From Chloroflexota bacterium (lineage in GTDB: Bacteria; Chloroflexota; Anaerolineae; B4-G1): DNA of 32,721 nucleotides. Both the position numbers and the translations under genes were made by a program. The stretch lies in the NCBI GenBank assembly GCA_024232355.1, contig JAAEPW010001361.1, positions 1 through 32,721 of the forward strand, given 5' to 3'. The notes below the pieces were generated by a model. It was not told the DNA's origin, did no database searches, and saw only the letters and a program-made list of their open reading frames with translations. Shown here piece after piece: positions 1 to 7,775 of this stretch (the stretch's first letter is position 1; every line of letters starts with the position of its first letter).

Positions 1-440
1 CAAACCGAAAAACTGCCTTTTTTCTGCTTATTTTCTCCTCCTGCATTATTCTATTTCTTTTTTCTTGTGTAAAATCAGCATTCAAATTCTACTTCTGTTG
101 TTACAGCAGGGACTCGGTTCTTTACTTGCTAAAATGCATATTCAATTCTATCCACCCCCATATCTACTGGCGTTCAAATGGAAAATCCCATATCCAGGGT
201 CTGGCAAACTTGAAAATGATATTTTGGAATTGTAGGACTGAGTCCCTGTACAGCTTGTTGTATTTGCGATCTTTTTCACCTCCTGCTTGATTTTCATTTT
301 GGCCTTTGAAATTATGGTGCCCTGAACAATTCACCCAGTGTCTCAATTATTTTTGTTCCCTTCCATCTCTCTGGGGCACGGTTGACTCGTCTGGGTTTTT
401 GTGAACTCGCAATTCCAACGCTGTGATGTCCACACCCCTT

Positions 441-479
441 CCCGCTGACAGGGGAGTGACCGGCTCCCCCGCCAGCGGG
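441..479. other. Strong two-tier hairpin
   Basis: CCCGCTG (441-447) pairs with CAGCGGG (473-479), and inside it GGGGAG (451-456) pairs with CTCCCC (464-469) across a symmetric 3x3 internal loop, with a 7-nt apical loop. A second hairpin follows at 501-531. There is no T-tract, so this is not an ordinary intrinsic terminator. It may be part of a structured RNA or a folded repeat. Confidence 0.5.
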
Positions 480-613
480 CACCAAAAGGAGGAATTCGAG
501 CAGCGCGACCAATGGGCAATTGGCCGTGCTGGACTCTATATTTAAGCCGGATACTTTTCTCTTGCCCCGAATTAAGGCAACTGTAGATCGTACCGAATTT
601 ACACTAGGCTTTA

Positions 614-640
614 TTCGTGAAAATTTGTGCAATTCGTGGC
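614..640 (+). repeat. TTCGTG-rich 27-bp motif, copy 1
   Basis: This 27-bp stretch is built from three TTyGTG-like blocks and ends in AATTCGTGGC. It matches, with two mismatches, the reverse complement of 7674-7700 inside the putative small element. It is therefore a dispersed repeat in this genome. Confidence 0.55.
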
Positions 641-680
641 TAAAAGTATTTGGCAATAAAGCATTGAATGAAAAGACCGC

Positions 681-1190
681 CTATGGCAATCTTGGTGTTA
701 CGTCAACGATCTCGGTCGCATTCGCCGAGTCGGGCAGATAGAACAACTCGCTCCGGCCAAGCAATCTACCATTTTTGGTCCGGTAGACGGCCCAACGGAA
801 CGGTCCTCTCCCCAAGTCGTCAGTAGCAACCCACCACATCTTTTTGCCGATAACCAGGTTGTTCGCGTCTGTCGAAACGCTATCCAGGATACCCTGCCAC
901 CCTTGGACGGTGCGCCATACACCTTTTTCGTCTCGCCACTCGACCACAGTCCACAACTCTTGACAATGGACCTGGGACCACGTCTCGGAGAATTCAACTC
1001 GCAACTCGATCAAACCTCCGGCGGGTGCAGGGGAGGTTGATTCCCGCACAAAAGCCGAGGTCTCGTCGGGTAAAGACGTCGGGGGAGACGGAGCGGCCTG
1101 TGATGGCAGTGACAGCCCCGCTCCCAGCAGCAACAGGCTGGCCACAGCTATGGTCAGGATAAAGCAAACATAAATTGGGTTATTATTCAT
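681..1190 (-). CDS. Small exported protein of unknown function
   Basis: The frame encodes 169 aa from the ATG at 1190, preceded by a GGAGAGG ribosome binding site; an in-frame ATG 30 bases upstream lacks that spacing. The first ~33 residues form a typical signal peptide: a short polar start (MNNNPIYV), a long hydrophobic core and a small-residue end (LPSQA). A Pro/Ser/Thr-rich linker follows, then a compact ~115-residue domain rich in Trp (WTVVEWRDEKGVWRTVQGW, WWVATDD, FRWAVYR). I do not recognise the family. It lies downstream of two receiver-only regulators on the same strand and shares with them an upstream CATTTGGAG-like leader, so co-expression is likely. It may act as a secreted or periplasmic ligand-binding partner of the signalling genes; that is inference. 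Confidence 0.7.
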   Translation of the reverse strand: MNNNPIYVCFILTIAVASLLLLGAGLSLPSQAAPSPPTSLPDETSAFVRESTSPAPAGGLIELRVEFSETWSQVHCQELWTVVEWRDEKGVWRTVQGWQGILDSVSTDANNLVIGKKMWWVATDDLGRGPFRWAVYRTKNGRLLGRSELFYLPDSANATEIVDVTPRLP

Positions 1191-1207
1191 TGTACCTCTC
1201 CAAATGA

Positions 1208-1621
1208 TTATTCTCTGCACTCTTTATTGGTTGTCCGTGACACATGTTTATCCTTCACAGTTCCAAATGCAGCTTGCAACGTGGGGATCAGGTCGGTTTG
1301 CACCCGGCTTTTCGGCAGATAAGCCGTGGCCCCTGCCTCGATGATGCTTGCACGTCGAACCTCGGTTTCGTCGAGGCCAAAGGCGACGATCTGCACATCT
1401 GGCGCGCTTGTATGGATACGGCGCAGTGCTTCAAAGTCATTTTCTTGGGGGATATCCGTGTCTATGATGATGATATGCAATGTTGTGTTCTGGGCCAAAT
1501 CGATGGCTGCCGTCATGTCTGTTGCTTCGATCACGTGGCATTGAGGCAGATCTATTGCCAGCCAATCGCGCAGTGACTGGCGTAGGGGGTCATGATGTGC
1601 AATGAGTAGAATTGTAGTCAT
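1208..1621 (-). CDS. Atypical single-domain response receiver (copy 1)
   Basis: This encodes 137 aa from the ATG at 1621 (MTTILLIAHHD). The fold signature is that of a CheY-like receiver: beta-1 ILLIA, presumed phospho-acceptor D54 in IIIIDTDIP, and the conserved Lys in AYLPKS. The acidic pair after beta-1 that normally binds Mg2+ is replaced by His9-His10, and the usual Ser/Thr switch position reads FGL. Phosphorylation chemistry may therefore be lost or altered. There is no output domain. It is a tandem duplicate of the gene at 1668-2042. Its ribosome binding site looks eroded (TTGGAT) compared with the GGAGG of its twin. The C-terminal ~20 residues are charged and not shared with the twin. 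Confidence 0.8.
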   Translation of the reverse strand: MTTILLIAHHDPLRQSLRDWLAIDLPQCHVIEATDMTAAIDLAQNTTLHIIIIDTDIPQENDFEALRRIHTSAPDVQIVAFGLDETEVRRASIIEAGATAYLPKSRVQTDLIPTLQAAFGTVKDKHVSRTTNKECRE

Positions 1622-1667
1622 GGCAGTTTGCGAATATCCAACAAATGAACAGTACAAGGGACGTCAA

Positions 1668-2042
1668 CTAGTCTGCTGCGATTCCAAGTACATTTCTCAG
1701 TGTCGGGATCAGTTCGGTGGGCAGTGTGCCTTTTGGCAAATAGGCCGTGGCTCCCGCATTTGTGATCCCCGCGCGCCAGATATGGGTCTCTTCGAGGCCA
1801 AAAGCCACCATTTGCGCGTTCGGCACGGCGTCTCGGATGCTGTGAATGGCTTGGAGGCCGCTGGCGTATGGCGTATCAATGTCTACGATAATCACTTGTG
1901 GCTCATTATCCCCGGCCAACACGAGGGCTGTTGGGGTATCGCGCGCTTCAACGACGTGACATTGAGACATGTCGATTGCCAGCCAATCACGCAGTGACTG
2001 GCGCAAGGATTCATGATGTGCAACAAGTAGAATTGTGGTCAT
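1668..2042 (-). CDS. Atypical single-domain response receiver (copy 2)
   Basis: This encodes 124 aa from the ATG at 2042, with a GGAGG site about ten bases upstream. It closely resembles the neighbouring receiver (shared RQSLRDWLAID and QCHV blocks, D54 in VDIDTP, Lys in AYLPKG). It also lacks the Mg2+-binding acidic pair, having AHHE where CheY has VDDF. With no DNA-binding or enzymatic output domain, it would act through protein contacts, for example as a phosphate sink, a competitor, or a phosphorylation-independent adaptor for the kinase upstream. The three 23-bp repeats at 2147-2214 lie just upstream, in the position of a control region. Confidence 0.8.
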   Translation of the reverse strand: MTTILLVAHHESLRQSLRDWLAIDMSQCHVVEARDTPTALVLAGDNEPQVIIVDIDTPYASGLQAIHSIRDAVPNAQMVAFGLEETHIWRAGITNAGATAYLPKGTLPTELIPTLRNVLGIAAD

Positions 2043-2146
2043 TTTCTAGATACCTCCAAATGAACGCGACGCGAGATACTAAAAATCCAAATCGCCATAT
2101 CCAGAATACCACACAACTGGGGGTTTGTCTGTAGTGAAATCTCAAC

Positions 2147-2214
2147 ACTTTTTGTGGTGAAACTACGTGACTTTTTGTGGTGAAACTACGTGACTTTTTG
2201 TGGTGAAACTACGT
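2147..2214. repeat. Three tandem 23-bp direct repeats (iteron-like)
   Basis: Three copies of a 23-bp unit lie head to tail (2147-2169, 2170-2192, 2193-2214). Each contains CTTTTTGTGGTGAAACTACG; the last copy diverges at its final base. A weaker related stretch (GTAGTGAAATCTCAAC) lies immediately before the first copy. The array lies between the response regulator gene and the two receiver-only genes it probably precedes in transcription. The regular spacing near two helical turns suggests repeated binding of one regulator, possibly the NarL-type protein next door. There are no spacers, so it is not a CRISPR array. Confidence 0.8.
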
Positions 2215-2257
2215 ATTGAGGGGGGCAAGGAATCGGGTTGGCACAATAGCGGTCAAT

Positions 2258-2911
2258 CTATTCTAGCGAGATCAGCCCACACTGGATAGCAAATCTGACC
2301 AAACCGGGCAAATGAGGAATGCTCAGCTTTTGCATAATGCGGCTGCGGTAGGTATCTACCGTTCTGGGGGAAAGAGAGACAAAATTGCCGATCTCGGCCG
2401 ATGATTTGCCTTCCACGAGCAGTTGTAGGACCTCTCGCTCGCGTTGGGTCAGGCTCTCCAGTGGATCCGGATCAGTTTCACCCCGGTGCAGGTCCACGTA
2501 ATAGTCGAGGACCATGTCCGAAATCGACTGGCTCAGGTAGCGCTTTTCGGCATGAACGATGCTAATGGCCTCAATTACTTCATCGCTGGCCGATTCTTTC
2601 AACAAGTAACCTCTCGCTCCAGCTTGTAACGCCTGAGTGATGTGTTCGGGGGTGCGGTGCATAGAGAGGATGATCACCCGGGTGACCGGACACACACGAT
2701 AAATGCGCTCCGTCACCTGGATGCCGTTCATATGAGGCATACTGATATCGAGAATCGCCACATTGGGACGGAGGCGTTCGATCTGTTGGGCTGCATCGCG
2801 CCCGTTGTTTGCCACGCCGATGACTTGAAAATCGGGTTGTGCATCCAATAAAAACCGCAAGCTATCGCGCAGCACGGTGTGATCGTCGGCTAGAAAAATG
2901 GTAATAGTCAT
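2258..2911 (-). CDS. NarL/FixJ-family DNA-binding response regulator
   Basis: This encodes 217 aa. An N-terminal receiver domain (about 1-120) has the acidic pair D9-D10, phospho-acceptor D55 in AILDISMP, the switch Ser in IILSMH and the conserved Lys in YLLKES. The C-terminal LuxR-type helix-turn-helix (about 150-215) contains LTQREREVLQLL and SPRTVDTYRSRIMQKL. Unlike the receiver-only genes nearby, every catalytic residue of a phosphorylatable receiver is present. Its ATG overlaps the kinase stop codon by four bases (ATGA), indicating translational coupling, so the hybrid kinase upstream is its likely partner. It probably controls transcription on phosphorylation; the 23-bp repeat array beside it is a candidate target. 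Confidence 0.93.
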   Translation of the reverse strand: MTITIFLADDHTVLRDSLRFLLDAQPDFQVIGVANNGRDAAQQIERLRPNVAILDISMPHMNGIQVTERIYRVCPVTRVIILSMHRTPEHITQALQAGARGYLLKESASDEVIEAISIVHAEKRYLSQSISDMVLDYYVDLHRGETDPDPLESLTQREREVLQLLVEGKSSAEIGNFVSLSPRTVDTYRSRIMQKLSIPHLPGLVRFAIQCGLISLE

Positions 2912-5358
2912 AACACTACCTCCACGATAACGTTTGTTCCTTTACCAGGGGCGGACTCGATGTGGCAAGTGCCTCCTACCGCCTCGGCTCGCTCGGTCAT
3001 CGTCTGCAATCCCCAGCGTTGATGTTCGCCGGGCTGTGCCGGGCACTGATGGGTAAAGCCGATACCATTGTCGGCGATGATCATACGCACAACTTGGCCT
3101 TTTTCCTCCATACCTTCTTTTACCGTTATTTTGACCCATGTGGCCTTGGCATGACGGGCTACGTTGGTCAATGCTTCCTGGGTAATCCGAAACAGGGCCG
3201 TTTCTACGAACAAGGATAGTCGAGAGACTGGTTCTGGATCATGCACGGTCGCGACGATGTGCGTTCGGGTAGTAAATTCGTCTACATACCAACGTAGGGC
3301 GGCGACCAAGCCGTACTCTTCCAGTGCAGGAGGACGCAGGTTGTCCATCACATTGCGGATACGGGTGGTAATGTCGTTGACCAGGTTCGATGTATCCACC
3401 AGGCGTGTGAATAACCGGTCGGCAAGCTCCTGATCGTGTACAGCAGAGGGAATTTGTGTTTGCAAGATTTTTAGGTTGATGCTGAGGGCGGTCAGGTTTT
3501 GCCCTGCCTGATCGTGCAATTCGCGCGCCAGCCGTTGTCGTTCGGCCTCCTCGGTCTCGGTCAGACGGACGGTCAGTGCGCGCAACTGTTCGCGGGCGGC
3601 ACGCTCGGCTGCGTACAGCCGGGCATTTTCGATGGCAATGGATGCAGCGGCGACCAATGGTTCTAGCAGCGCCAGGTCCTGTGTGTCAAAACGACCAACC
3701 TCTGTGTCTACCACCTGAAGCACGCCGATCACATCTTGTTTAACTCGTAGCGGGATCGTAGCAATAGATCGCAGCCACAGCTCGGTTTGTTGGTCTATGG
3801 TCTCGAAATAGCGCTTGTCGGCCAGCGTGTCTGGCACGATCAGACTCACACCGTTGAGGGCTACCCAACCGGCGATTCCGTCTCCCGGCGGCAGCCGCCA
3901 TCCGCGCACGATTTCGTTTTTGGGGCCGGTGGCCTGTTGGCAAACCAACTCGCCCGTCTCGCTGTCGATCAACCAGATCGAACAGGCAATCACTCGCATC
4001 AAGCGGCGTACCTCTTCCAGAATGGTGAGAAACACCTGATCCAGGTCGAGGGTTGAACTGAACGCCTGCCCCGCTTGATTGAGCAGCGCCAACTCACGAT
4101 GTCGCTGCCGCAACGCATTCTCTGCCCGCTTGCGTTTGGTGATGTCACGGTTGCTGGCGCGCCGGCCCAGGTACTCTCCGGCACTGCTGCACACCGGTTG
4201 GCAGATGTGGTTGATCCAGCGTTCCTCTCCATTCCGGGCGATCACTCGAAATTCGACGTTGCAAACTTGTTCTTTCTCCAACTCGACTCGCGCGTGCTGG
4301 GTAATCAAGTCCAGATCGTCGGGATGGGTAATCTGGATCAAAAGTTTGGGAACTTTAACAAACTCATCAGGCCTGTATCCGGTGATGCGTTCGCAGGCGG
4401 GTGAAACGTAGACAAAATGCCCATTGAGATCGATCCAATACTCCCAATCGTAGGTAAAGTCGGCGACTGTGCGGAATCTTTCCTCACTCGCCCTCAGTTC
4501 TGCCGTACGCTTTTCCACCAGTTCTTCCAGATGCTCACGGTGACCCTGTAACTCTTCTTGGAGTTGGGCCTGCTCAGTCACGTTCGCCAGCGTCAGAATC
4601 AATCCTGTGGTCACTCCCTCCACATCCTTGATCGGTATCAGGCTCCAGTCCCAGTAAGAGATGCCGCGTTCTGGATGTTCTGCATACTCGAATGGCTTGG
4701 CATATGCCCAATAAGGCTCACCGGTCTCTACCACACGTCGAAAGATATCCTCGTTTTCTGCGTCAGGATACAGATCAAAATGATTCTTGCCAGGAAAAAA
4801 AGAAGGTTCACGTTCATCAGCTTGGGCATAGGCAAGATTGACCTGGATAAAGTCGAATTCGGGATCCAAATAAGCAACCAGTATGTGGGTGTGGTCGAAA
4901 ACCGTCGCCAGTAGGCGATTCACTTCTAATGCTGCTACCTCTGCTTGCTTGCGTTCGGCGATTTCGTGCTCGAGTTGTTTTTGCATGGCTCGTAGGGCCA
5001 GGTGCGTTTCCACGCGAGCCAGCATCTCTTCGATATGAAACGGTTTGGTGACATAGTCTATGCCGCCGACGGAAAACGCCTTTGTCTTGTTGATCACCTG
5101 CCCCGCCGCGCTGAGAAAGATCACGGGAATATCACGGGTCTGTTCGTCCGCTTTCAGTTGCTCGCAGACCTGGTAGCCATCCATCCGGGGCATCATAATG
5201 TCCAAAATTACCAAGTCGGGGCGCTCTGAATGGGCCTGGTTTATCGCCTCTTGCCCATTACTGGCAATCACAACCTCATAACTCTCAATTGCAAAGGTAT
5301 GCTGCAAGGCCGTCAGTAGGCCAAGATCGTCGTCAACAATCAGAATTTTGCTGGTCAT
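2908..5358 (-). CDS. Hybrid sensor histidine kinase, REC-PAS-PAS-GAF-HisKA_3-HATPase
   Basis: This encodes 816 aa. Domains in order: an N-terminal receiver (1-125; acidic triplet at 9-11, D53 in VILDIMMP, Lys in YVTKPF); a coiled linker; a PAS domain (about 150-270); a coiled coil; a second PAS/PAC (about 295-415; FVYVSPACERITGY and RRASNRDITKRK); a GAF domain (about 430-590); a HisKA_3 dimerisation segment with phospho-His in RLARELHDQAGQNL; and a HATPase_c domain (ADNGIGF, GLQTMTERAEAVGG). There is no membrane segment, so sensing is cytoplasmic, through the PAS or GAF ligands. HisKA_3 kinases normally pair with NarL-type regulators, which matches the overlapping downstream gene. The start has an AGGA site and lies ten bases after the alkyltransferase stop. 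Confidence 0.93.
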   Translation of the reverse strand: MTSKILIVDDDLGLLTALQHTFAIESYEVVIASNGQEAINQAHSERPDLVILDIMMPRMDGYQVCEQLKADEQTRDIPVIFLSAAGQVINKTKAFSVGGIDYVTKPFHIEEMLARVETHLALRAMQKQLEHEIAERKQAEVAALEVNRLLATVFDHTHILVAYLDPEFDFIQVNLAYAQADEREPSFFPGKNHFDLYPDAENEDIFRRVVETGEPYWAYAKPFEYAEHPERGISYWDWSLIPIKDVEGVTTGLILTLANVTEQAQLQEELQGHREHLEELVEKRTAELRASEERFRTVADFTYDWEYWIDLNGHFVYVSPACERITGYRPDEFVKVPKLLIQITHPDDLDLITQHARVELEKEQVCNVEFRVIARNGEERWINHICQPVCSSAGEYLGRRASNRDITKRKRAENALRQRHRELALLNQAGQAFSSTLDLDQVFLTILEEVRRLMRVIACSIWLIDSETGELVCQQATGPKNEIVRGWRLPPGDGIAGWVALNGVSLIVPDTLADKRYFETIDQQTELWLRSIATIPLRVKQDVIGVLQVVDTEVGRFDTQDLALLEPLVAAASIAIENARLYAAERAAREQLRALTVRLTETEEAERQRLARELHDQAGQNLTALSINLKILQTQIPSAVHDQELADRLFTRLVDTSNLVNDITTRIRNVMDNLRPPALEEYGLVAALRWYVDEFTTRTHIVATVHDPEPVSRLSLFVETALFRITQEALTNVARHAKATWVKITVKEGMEEKGQVVRMIIADNGIGFTHQCPAQPGEHQRWGLQTMTERAEAVGGTCHIESAPGKGTNVIVEVVL

Positions 5359-5367
5359 ATTTTCCTA

Positions 5368-5928
5368 TCAATAGTAGAATCGATCCACCAACACCTTGCC
5401 CGCTGGTGAGACCTCTATCCCTTCCATTTCGAGCAAAGCCCGCTTCATCTTGAGACCGCCCTGGTATCCGCCCAATTCCCCGTCAGCCTTGACCGCTCGA
5501 TGGCAAGGGATGATGATGGGAAAAGGATTACGTGCCAGGGCATTGCCCACGGCTCTGGCACCTCCCGGACTTTCCAAGCTTTTGGCGATTCTCCCATAGG
5601 TGCTCACCCACCCTCGGGGAATCTTGTGCTTGGCCAAAAGCACCCGCTGTTGAAACTCGGAACACCTATCAAGCTCTAGGAGAGTTAGACCAAAATCAAC
5701 GGCATCTCCCAGGAGGAAACGGTTCATTTGTTCGCTCAGCTCTGTGATTGCCGGGCGCGATAGCAGCTTGGCGTCGGGAAAGACCACGTGGACGACGTTT
5801 TGCACAGGCACGTGCTTGCTGGGGAGAAAGATTTGACACACTCTTGGCCCCGTTTTTTTCTTGCGCCAGACGATGCTCAAATCGCCAAAACCGGAGGGCA
5901 CCAGCACGTAGAAAAAAGGCCCCTTCAT
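5368..5928 (-). CDS. ogt: Methylated-DNA--[protein]-cysteine S-methyltransferase
   Basis: This encodes 186 aa from the ATG at 5928, chosen because AAGGGG lies eight bases upstream; in-frame GTG codons at 5934 and 5937 would overlap the preceding stop. It repairs O6-alkylguanine by moving the alkyl group to its own cysteine. The C-terminal domain carries the suicidal active-site motif PCHR in NPFPIIIPCHRAVKADGELGG and the helix-turn-helix region VSTYGRIAKSLESPGGARAVG. The N-terminal ~95 residues are the usual less conserved ribonuclease-like domain. It follows a Nudix hydrolase by two bases, so the two genes form a small nucleotide-damage unit. The hybrid kinase starts just downstream and could be co-transcribed. 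Confidence 0.9.
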   Translation of the reverse strand: MKGPFFYVLVPSGFGDLSIVWRKKKTGPRVCQIFLPSKHVPVQNVVHVVFPDAKLLSRPAITELSEQMNRFLLGDAVDFGLTLLELDRCSEFQQRVLLAKHKIPRGWVSTYGRIAKSLESPGGARAVGNALARNPFPIIIPCHRAVKADGELGGYQGGLKMKRALLEMEGIEVSPAGKVLVDRFYY

Positions 5929-5930
5929 CG

Positions 5931-6380
5931 TCACCACCCCTTTTCCGCCCGTTTTTCCTCTGCCAATTCAATGCTCTGGCACGTCCACGGCGGTGTCTCT
6001 GGACGATCCAGGATTTCGCGTGCCGTCATCCAGTGAACCTCGGCTACCTCATCTGGATCGGCAGCAATTGCTTTGCCACTTTGGTAGCGGCACAAAAAGA
6101 CAACGTCAACGACCGGATCGCCCTCGGCGACGAAGGAATGGCTCTCCACGTACACCATCTCGTCGGCGACCTCGACCCCCGTTTCCTCCCGTATCTCGCG
6201 GCGCAGTGTCTCTTCCAACACATTGTCCTCGTTTTCGACCCCTTCGACCTTGCCGCCAGGGAATGACAGTGCGCCGGGCATATAGCTTTCTCCCGCGCCC
6301 CGGACGACCATCAAATAGCGTCCGTCCGTAGGCCGGACGACTATGCCTTCGATGTTCACAATGTACCAGATTGCTTCCAT
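5931..6380 (-). CDS. Nudix hydrolase
   Basis: This encodes 149 aa from the ATG at 6380, chosen because GGAGGAGAG lies just upstream; the open frame extends further but that part overlaps the neighbouring gene. The Nudix box is visible as FPGGKVEGVE...RREIREETGV, with about four extra residues between the first conserved Glu and the REIREE helix compared with the canonical GX5EX7REUXEEXGU. The enzyme would hydrolyse a nucleoside diphosphate linked to another group; the substrate cannot be read from the sequence. Its gene overlaps the control region of the alkyltransferase and starts right after the flavoprotein stop, so the three form one transcription unit. House-cleaning of damaged nucleotides would fit the context. 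Confidence 0.87.
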   Translation of the reverse strand: MEAIWYIVNIEGIVVRPTDGRYLMVVRGAGESYMPGALSFPGGKVEGVENEDNVLEETLRREIREETGVEVADEMVYVESHSFVAEGDPVVDVVFLCRYQSGKAIAADPDEVAEVHWMTAREILDRPETPPWTCQSIELAEEKRAEKGW

Positions 6381-6382
6381 CC

Positions 6383-7603
6383 CTACTCTCCTCCGGCCGC
6401 CATCCCCGCAATGGCGCCGCTGGTAAACGCATACTGCAAGTTGTACCCTCCACACGGCCCCACCACGTCCAGCACCTCGCCCGCCAGGTAAAGTCCCTTT
6501 ACCCGGCGAGATGCCATGCTGTGCGGAACCACCTCGGTCACCGGCACGCCGCCGGTAGACAATTGGCTGAATTTGAATTCGCGTGTTCCTTTGACCTTGA
6601 CCGAGATGCTGATGAGCAAGCCCAACAACTTTTCCAAGCTCCGGTTTGATATCTGATTCAGGCAAACGTCCGGCCCTAATCCCGCCAACCACAAAAAGAC
6701 TGGCGGGATTTTGACCGGCAAGACCGCGCCCAAGATGACGCGCATCGAGATTGGATCGGCTCGCTTGCGGGCGATGAGTTGGCGCAGTTCTTCCAGGTGA
6801 TGGGGGATCAGGTTAAGCGTCAATCGCAGGGGCGGTCCCTCGTGGGTGCTGACCAGATGGCTCAAGTTCATCGAGGCCGGGCCACTGAAACCGAATCGAG
6901 TAAACAGCATGTTGCCCACCGTCTCGTGCAACTTGTTGTCCCCTTGAAAGAGAGCCAATCCCACGTCCAGCCGCACCCCCTGGAGTTTGTGAAAACGCTT
7001 GACGTCAGCACGGATGGGCACCAACGCCGGATGAATGGGCACGACAGTATGCCCCAGTTCCTTCAGCAGCGGAAAGCACTCCCCCTTGGAGCCCAGCACC
7101 GGGTGCGCCTTGCCGCCAGCCGCCACGATCACCCGCTCGACGGTATAGGTGCGGGCGCCATCGGGGACATCGGCCTCCAGGACGAATTTCCCTTTCGACC
7201 GCCGGATGTGGACGATCTTGTGCCACAAATGAATCTCTACCCCCGCCAACTCTAACGCGGCGGCAAAAGTATCCACCACGGTGGCGGCCGAGTTGGACAG
7301 CGGGTAGCACCAACCGTCGTGGGTAGCGTAGGTGAGGATGCCTAGTTCGCGTAGTGTGACGCTCAGGTGCTCGTGGCCGAATTTCGCCAGGGCCTGTTCC
7401 AAAAAGGCCGGATCGGCGCAGGTGTAACGGTCGGCGGCGGCATTGGCATTGCTCAGGTTGCAGCGACCATTGCCCGTCACCAATAGCTTGCGGCCCACCA
7501 TCGGGTTCGAGTCAAACAGCAGCACCCGCGCTCCGCGTTTGGCCGCTTCCAACGCTGCCATCATTCCGGCTGGTCCGGTCCCGACAATCCCAACTTTTCC
7601 CAT
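6383..7603 (-). CDS. BaiN/HI0933-family flavoprotein (NAD(P)/FAD-dependent oxidoreductase)
   Basis: This encodes 406 aa. The N-terminal Rossmann motif VGIVGTGPAGMMAALEAAKRG binds FAD and is followed by the family hallmark GRKLLVTGNGRCNLSN. The C-terminal FAD-contacting segment VPHSMASRRVKGLYLAGEVLDVVGPCGGYNLQYAFTSG is typical of HI0933-like proteins, which include BaiN. Length is normal for the family. The exact substrate is not predictable; many members are annotated only as aminoacetone-oxidase-like. It begins the unit that continues into Nudix and alkyltransferase genes, with an AAAGGTG site before the ATG. Just upstream lies the 127-bp inverted-repeat element, which may carry or disturb its promoter. 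Confidence 0.9.
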   Translation of the reverse strand: MGKVGIVGTGPAGMMAALEAAKRGARVLLFDSNPMVGRKLLVTGNGRCNLSNANAAADRYTCADPAFLEQALAKFGHEHLSVTLRELGILTYATHDGWCYPLSNSAATVVDTFAAALELAGVEIHLWHKIVHIRRSKGKFVLEADVPDGARTYTVERVIVAAGGKAHPVLGSKGECFPLLKELGHTVVPIHPALVPIRADVKRFHKLQGVRLDVGLALFQGDNKLHETVGNMLFTRFGFSGPASMNLSHLVSTHEGPPLRLTLNLIPHHLEELRQLIARKRADPISMRVILGAVLPVKIPPVFLWLAGLGPDVCLNQISNRSLEKLLGLLISISVKVKGTREFKFSQLSTGGVPVTEVVPHSMASRRVKGLYLAGEVLDVVGPCGGYNLQYAFTSGAIAGMAAGGE

Positions 7604-7627
7604 TCAAAGCACCTTTGATCGAATTTG

Positions 7628-7754
7628 CTACCGGACACTTTTCACATATAAGCGAGAGATGTTGATTTTTTCTGCCACGAATTGCACGAATTTTCACAAA
7701 TTTCTCTCTCCACATTCGTGGTAATTCGTGGCTGAAGAAAAAAGTGTCCGGTAG
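7628..7754. mobile_element. 127-bp MITE-like element with 15-bp terminal inverted repeats
   Basis: CTACCGGACACTTTT (7628-7642) and its exact reverse complement (7740-7754) bound a non-coding 127-bp segment. Short direct repeats GATCGAAT flank it at 7617-7624 and 7760-7767, set three and five bases outside the arms, which could be a degraded or offset target duplication. The interior holds the TTCGTG-rich motif (7674-7700) also found at 614-640, plus a further ATTCGTGG pair. This is the architecture of a miniature inverted-repeat element without a transposase. It lies between the methyltransferase and flavoprotein genes. Confidence 0.6.
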
Positions 7755-7775
7755 TGAATGATCGAATGCTGATCA

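Larger units (their letters stand above)
1..680. other. Gene-poor AT-rich region with structured DNA
   Basis: I see no credible gene here. The open frames present have no family-like sequence and no fitting start context. The stretch does contain an imperfect inverted repeat (107-115 with 240-248), a strong two-tier hairpin (441-479), a second hairpin (501-531) and one copy of a TTCGTG-rich motif (614-640) that recurs inside the small element at 7628-7754. On the minus strand an AGGAGGTGAAAAAG Shine-Dalgarno-like sequence lies at 271-284 without an ATG, GTG or TTG at a suitable distance. This could be a gene remnant, a non-coding RNA or a mobile-element relic; I cannot choose between them. 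Confidence 0.5.

Noticed and set aside
164..656. Two short minus-strand open frames (60 and 114 codons)
   Set aside because: They overlap, have no ribosome site at a proper distance and resemble no protein family.
520..741. 73-codon plus-strand open frame starting at TTG
   Set aside because: It runs through the dispersed repeat and into the end of the exported-protein gene; composition looks random.
2147..2214. CRISPR array
   Set aside because: Repeats are directly adjacent with no spacers and no cas gene is nearby.
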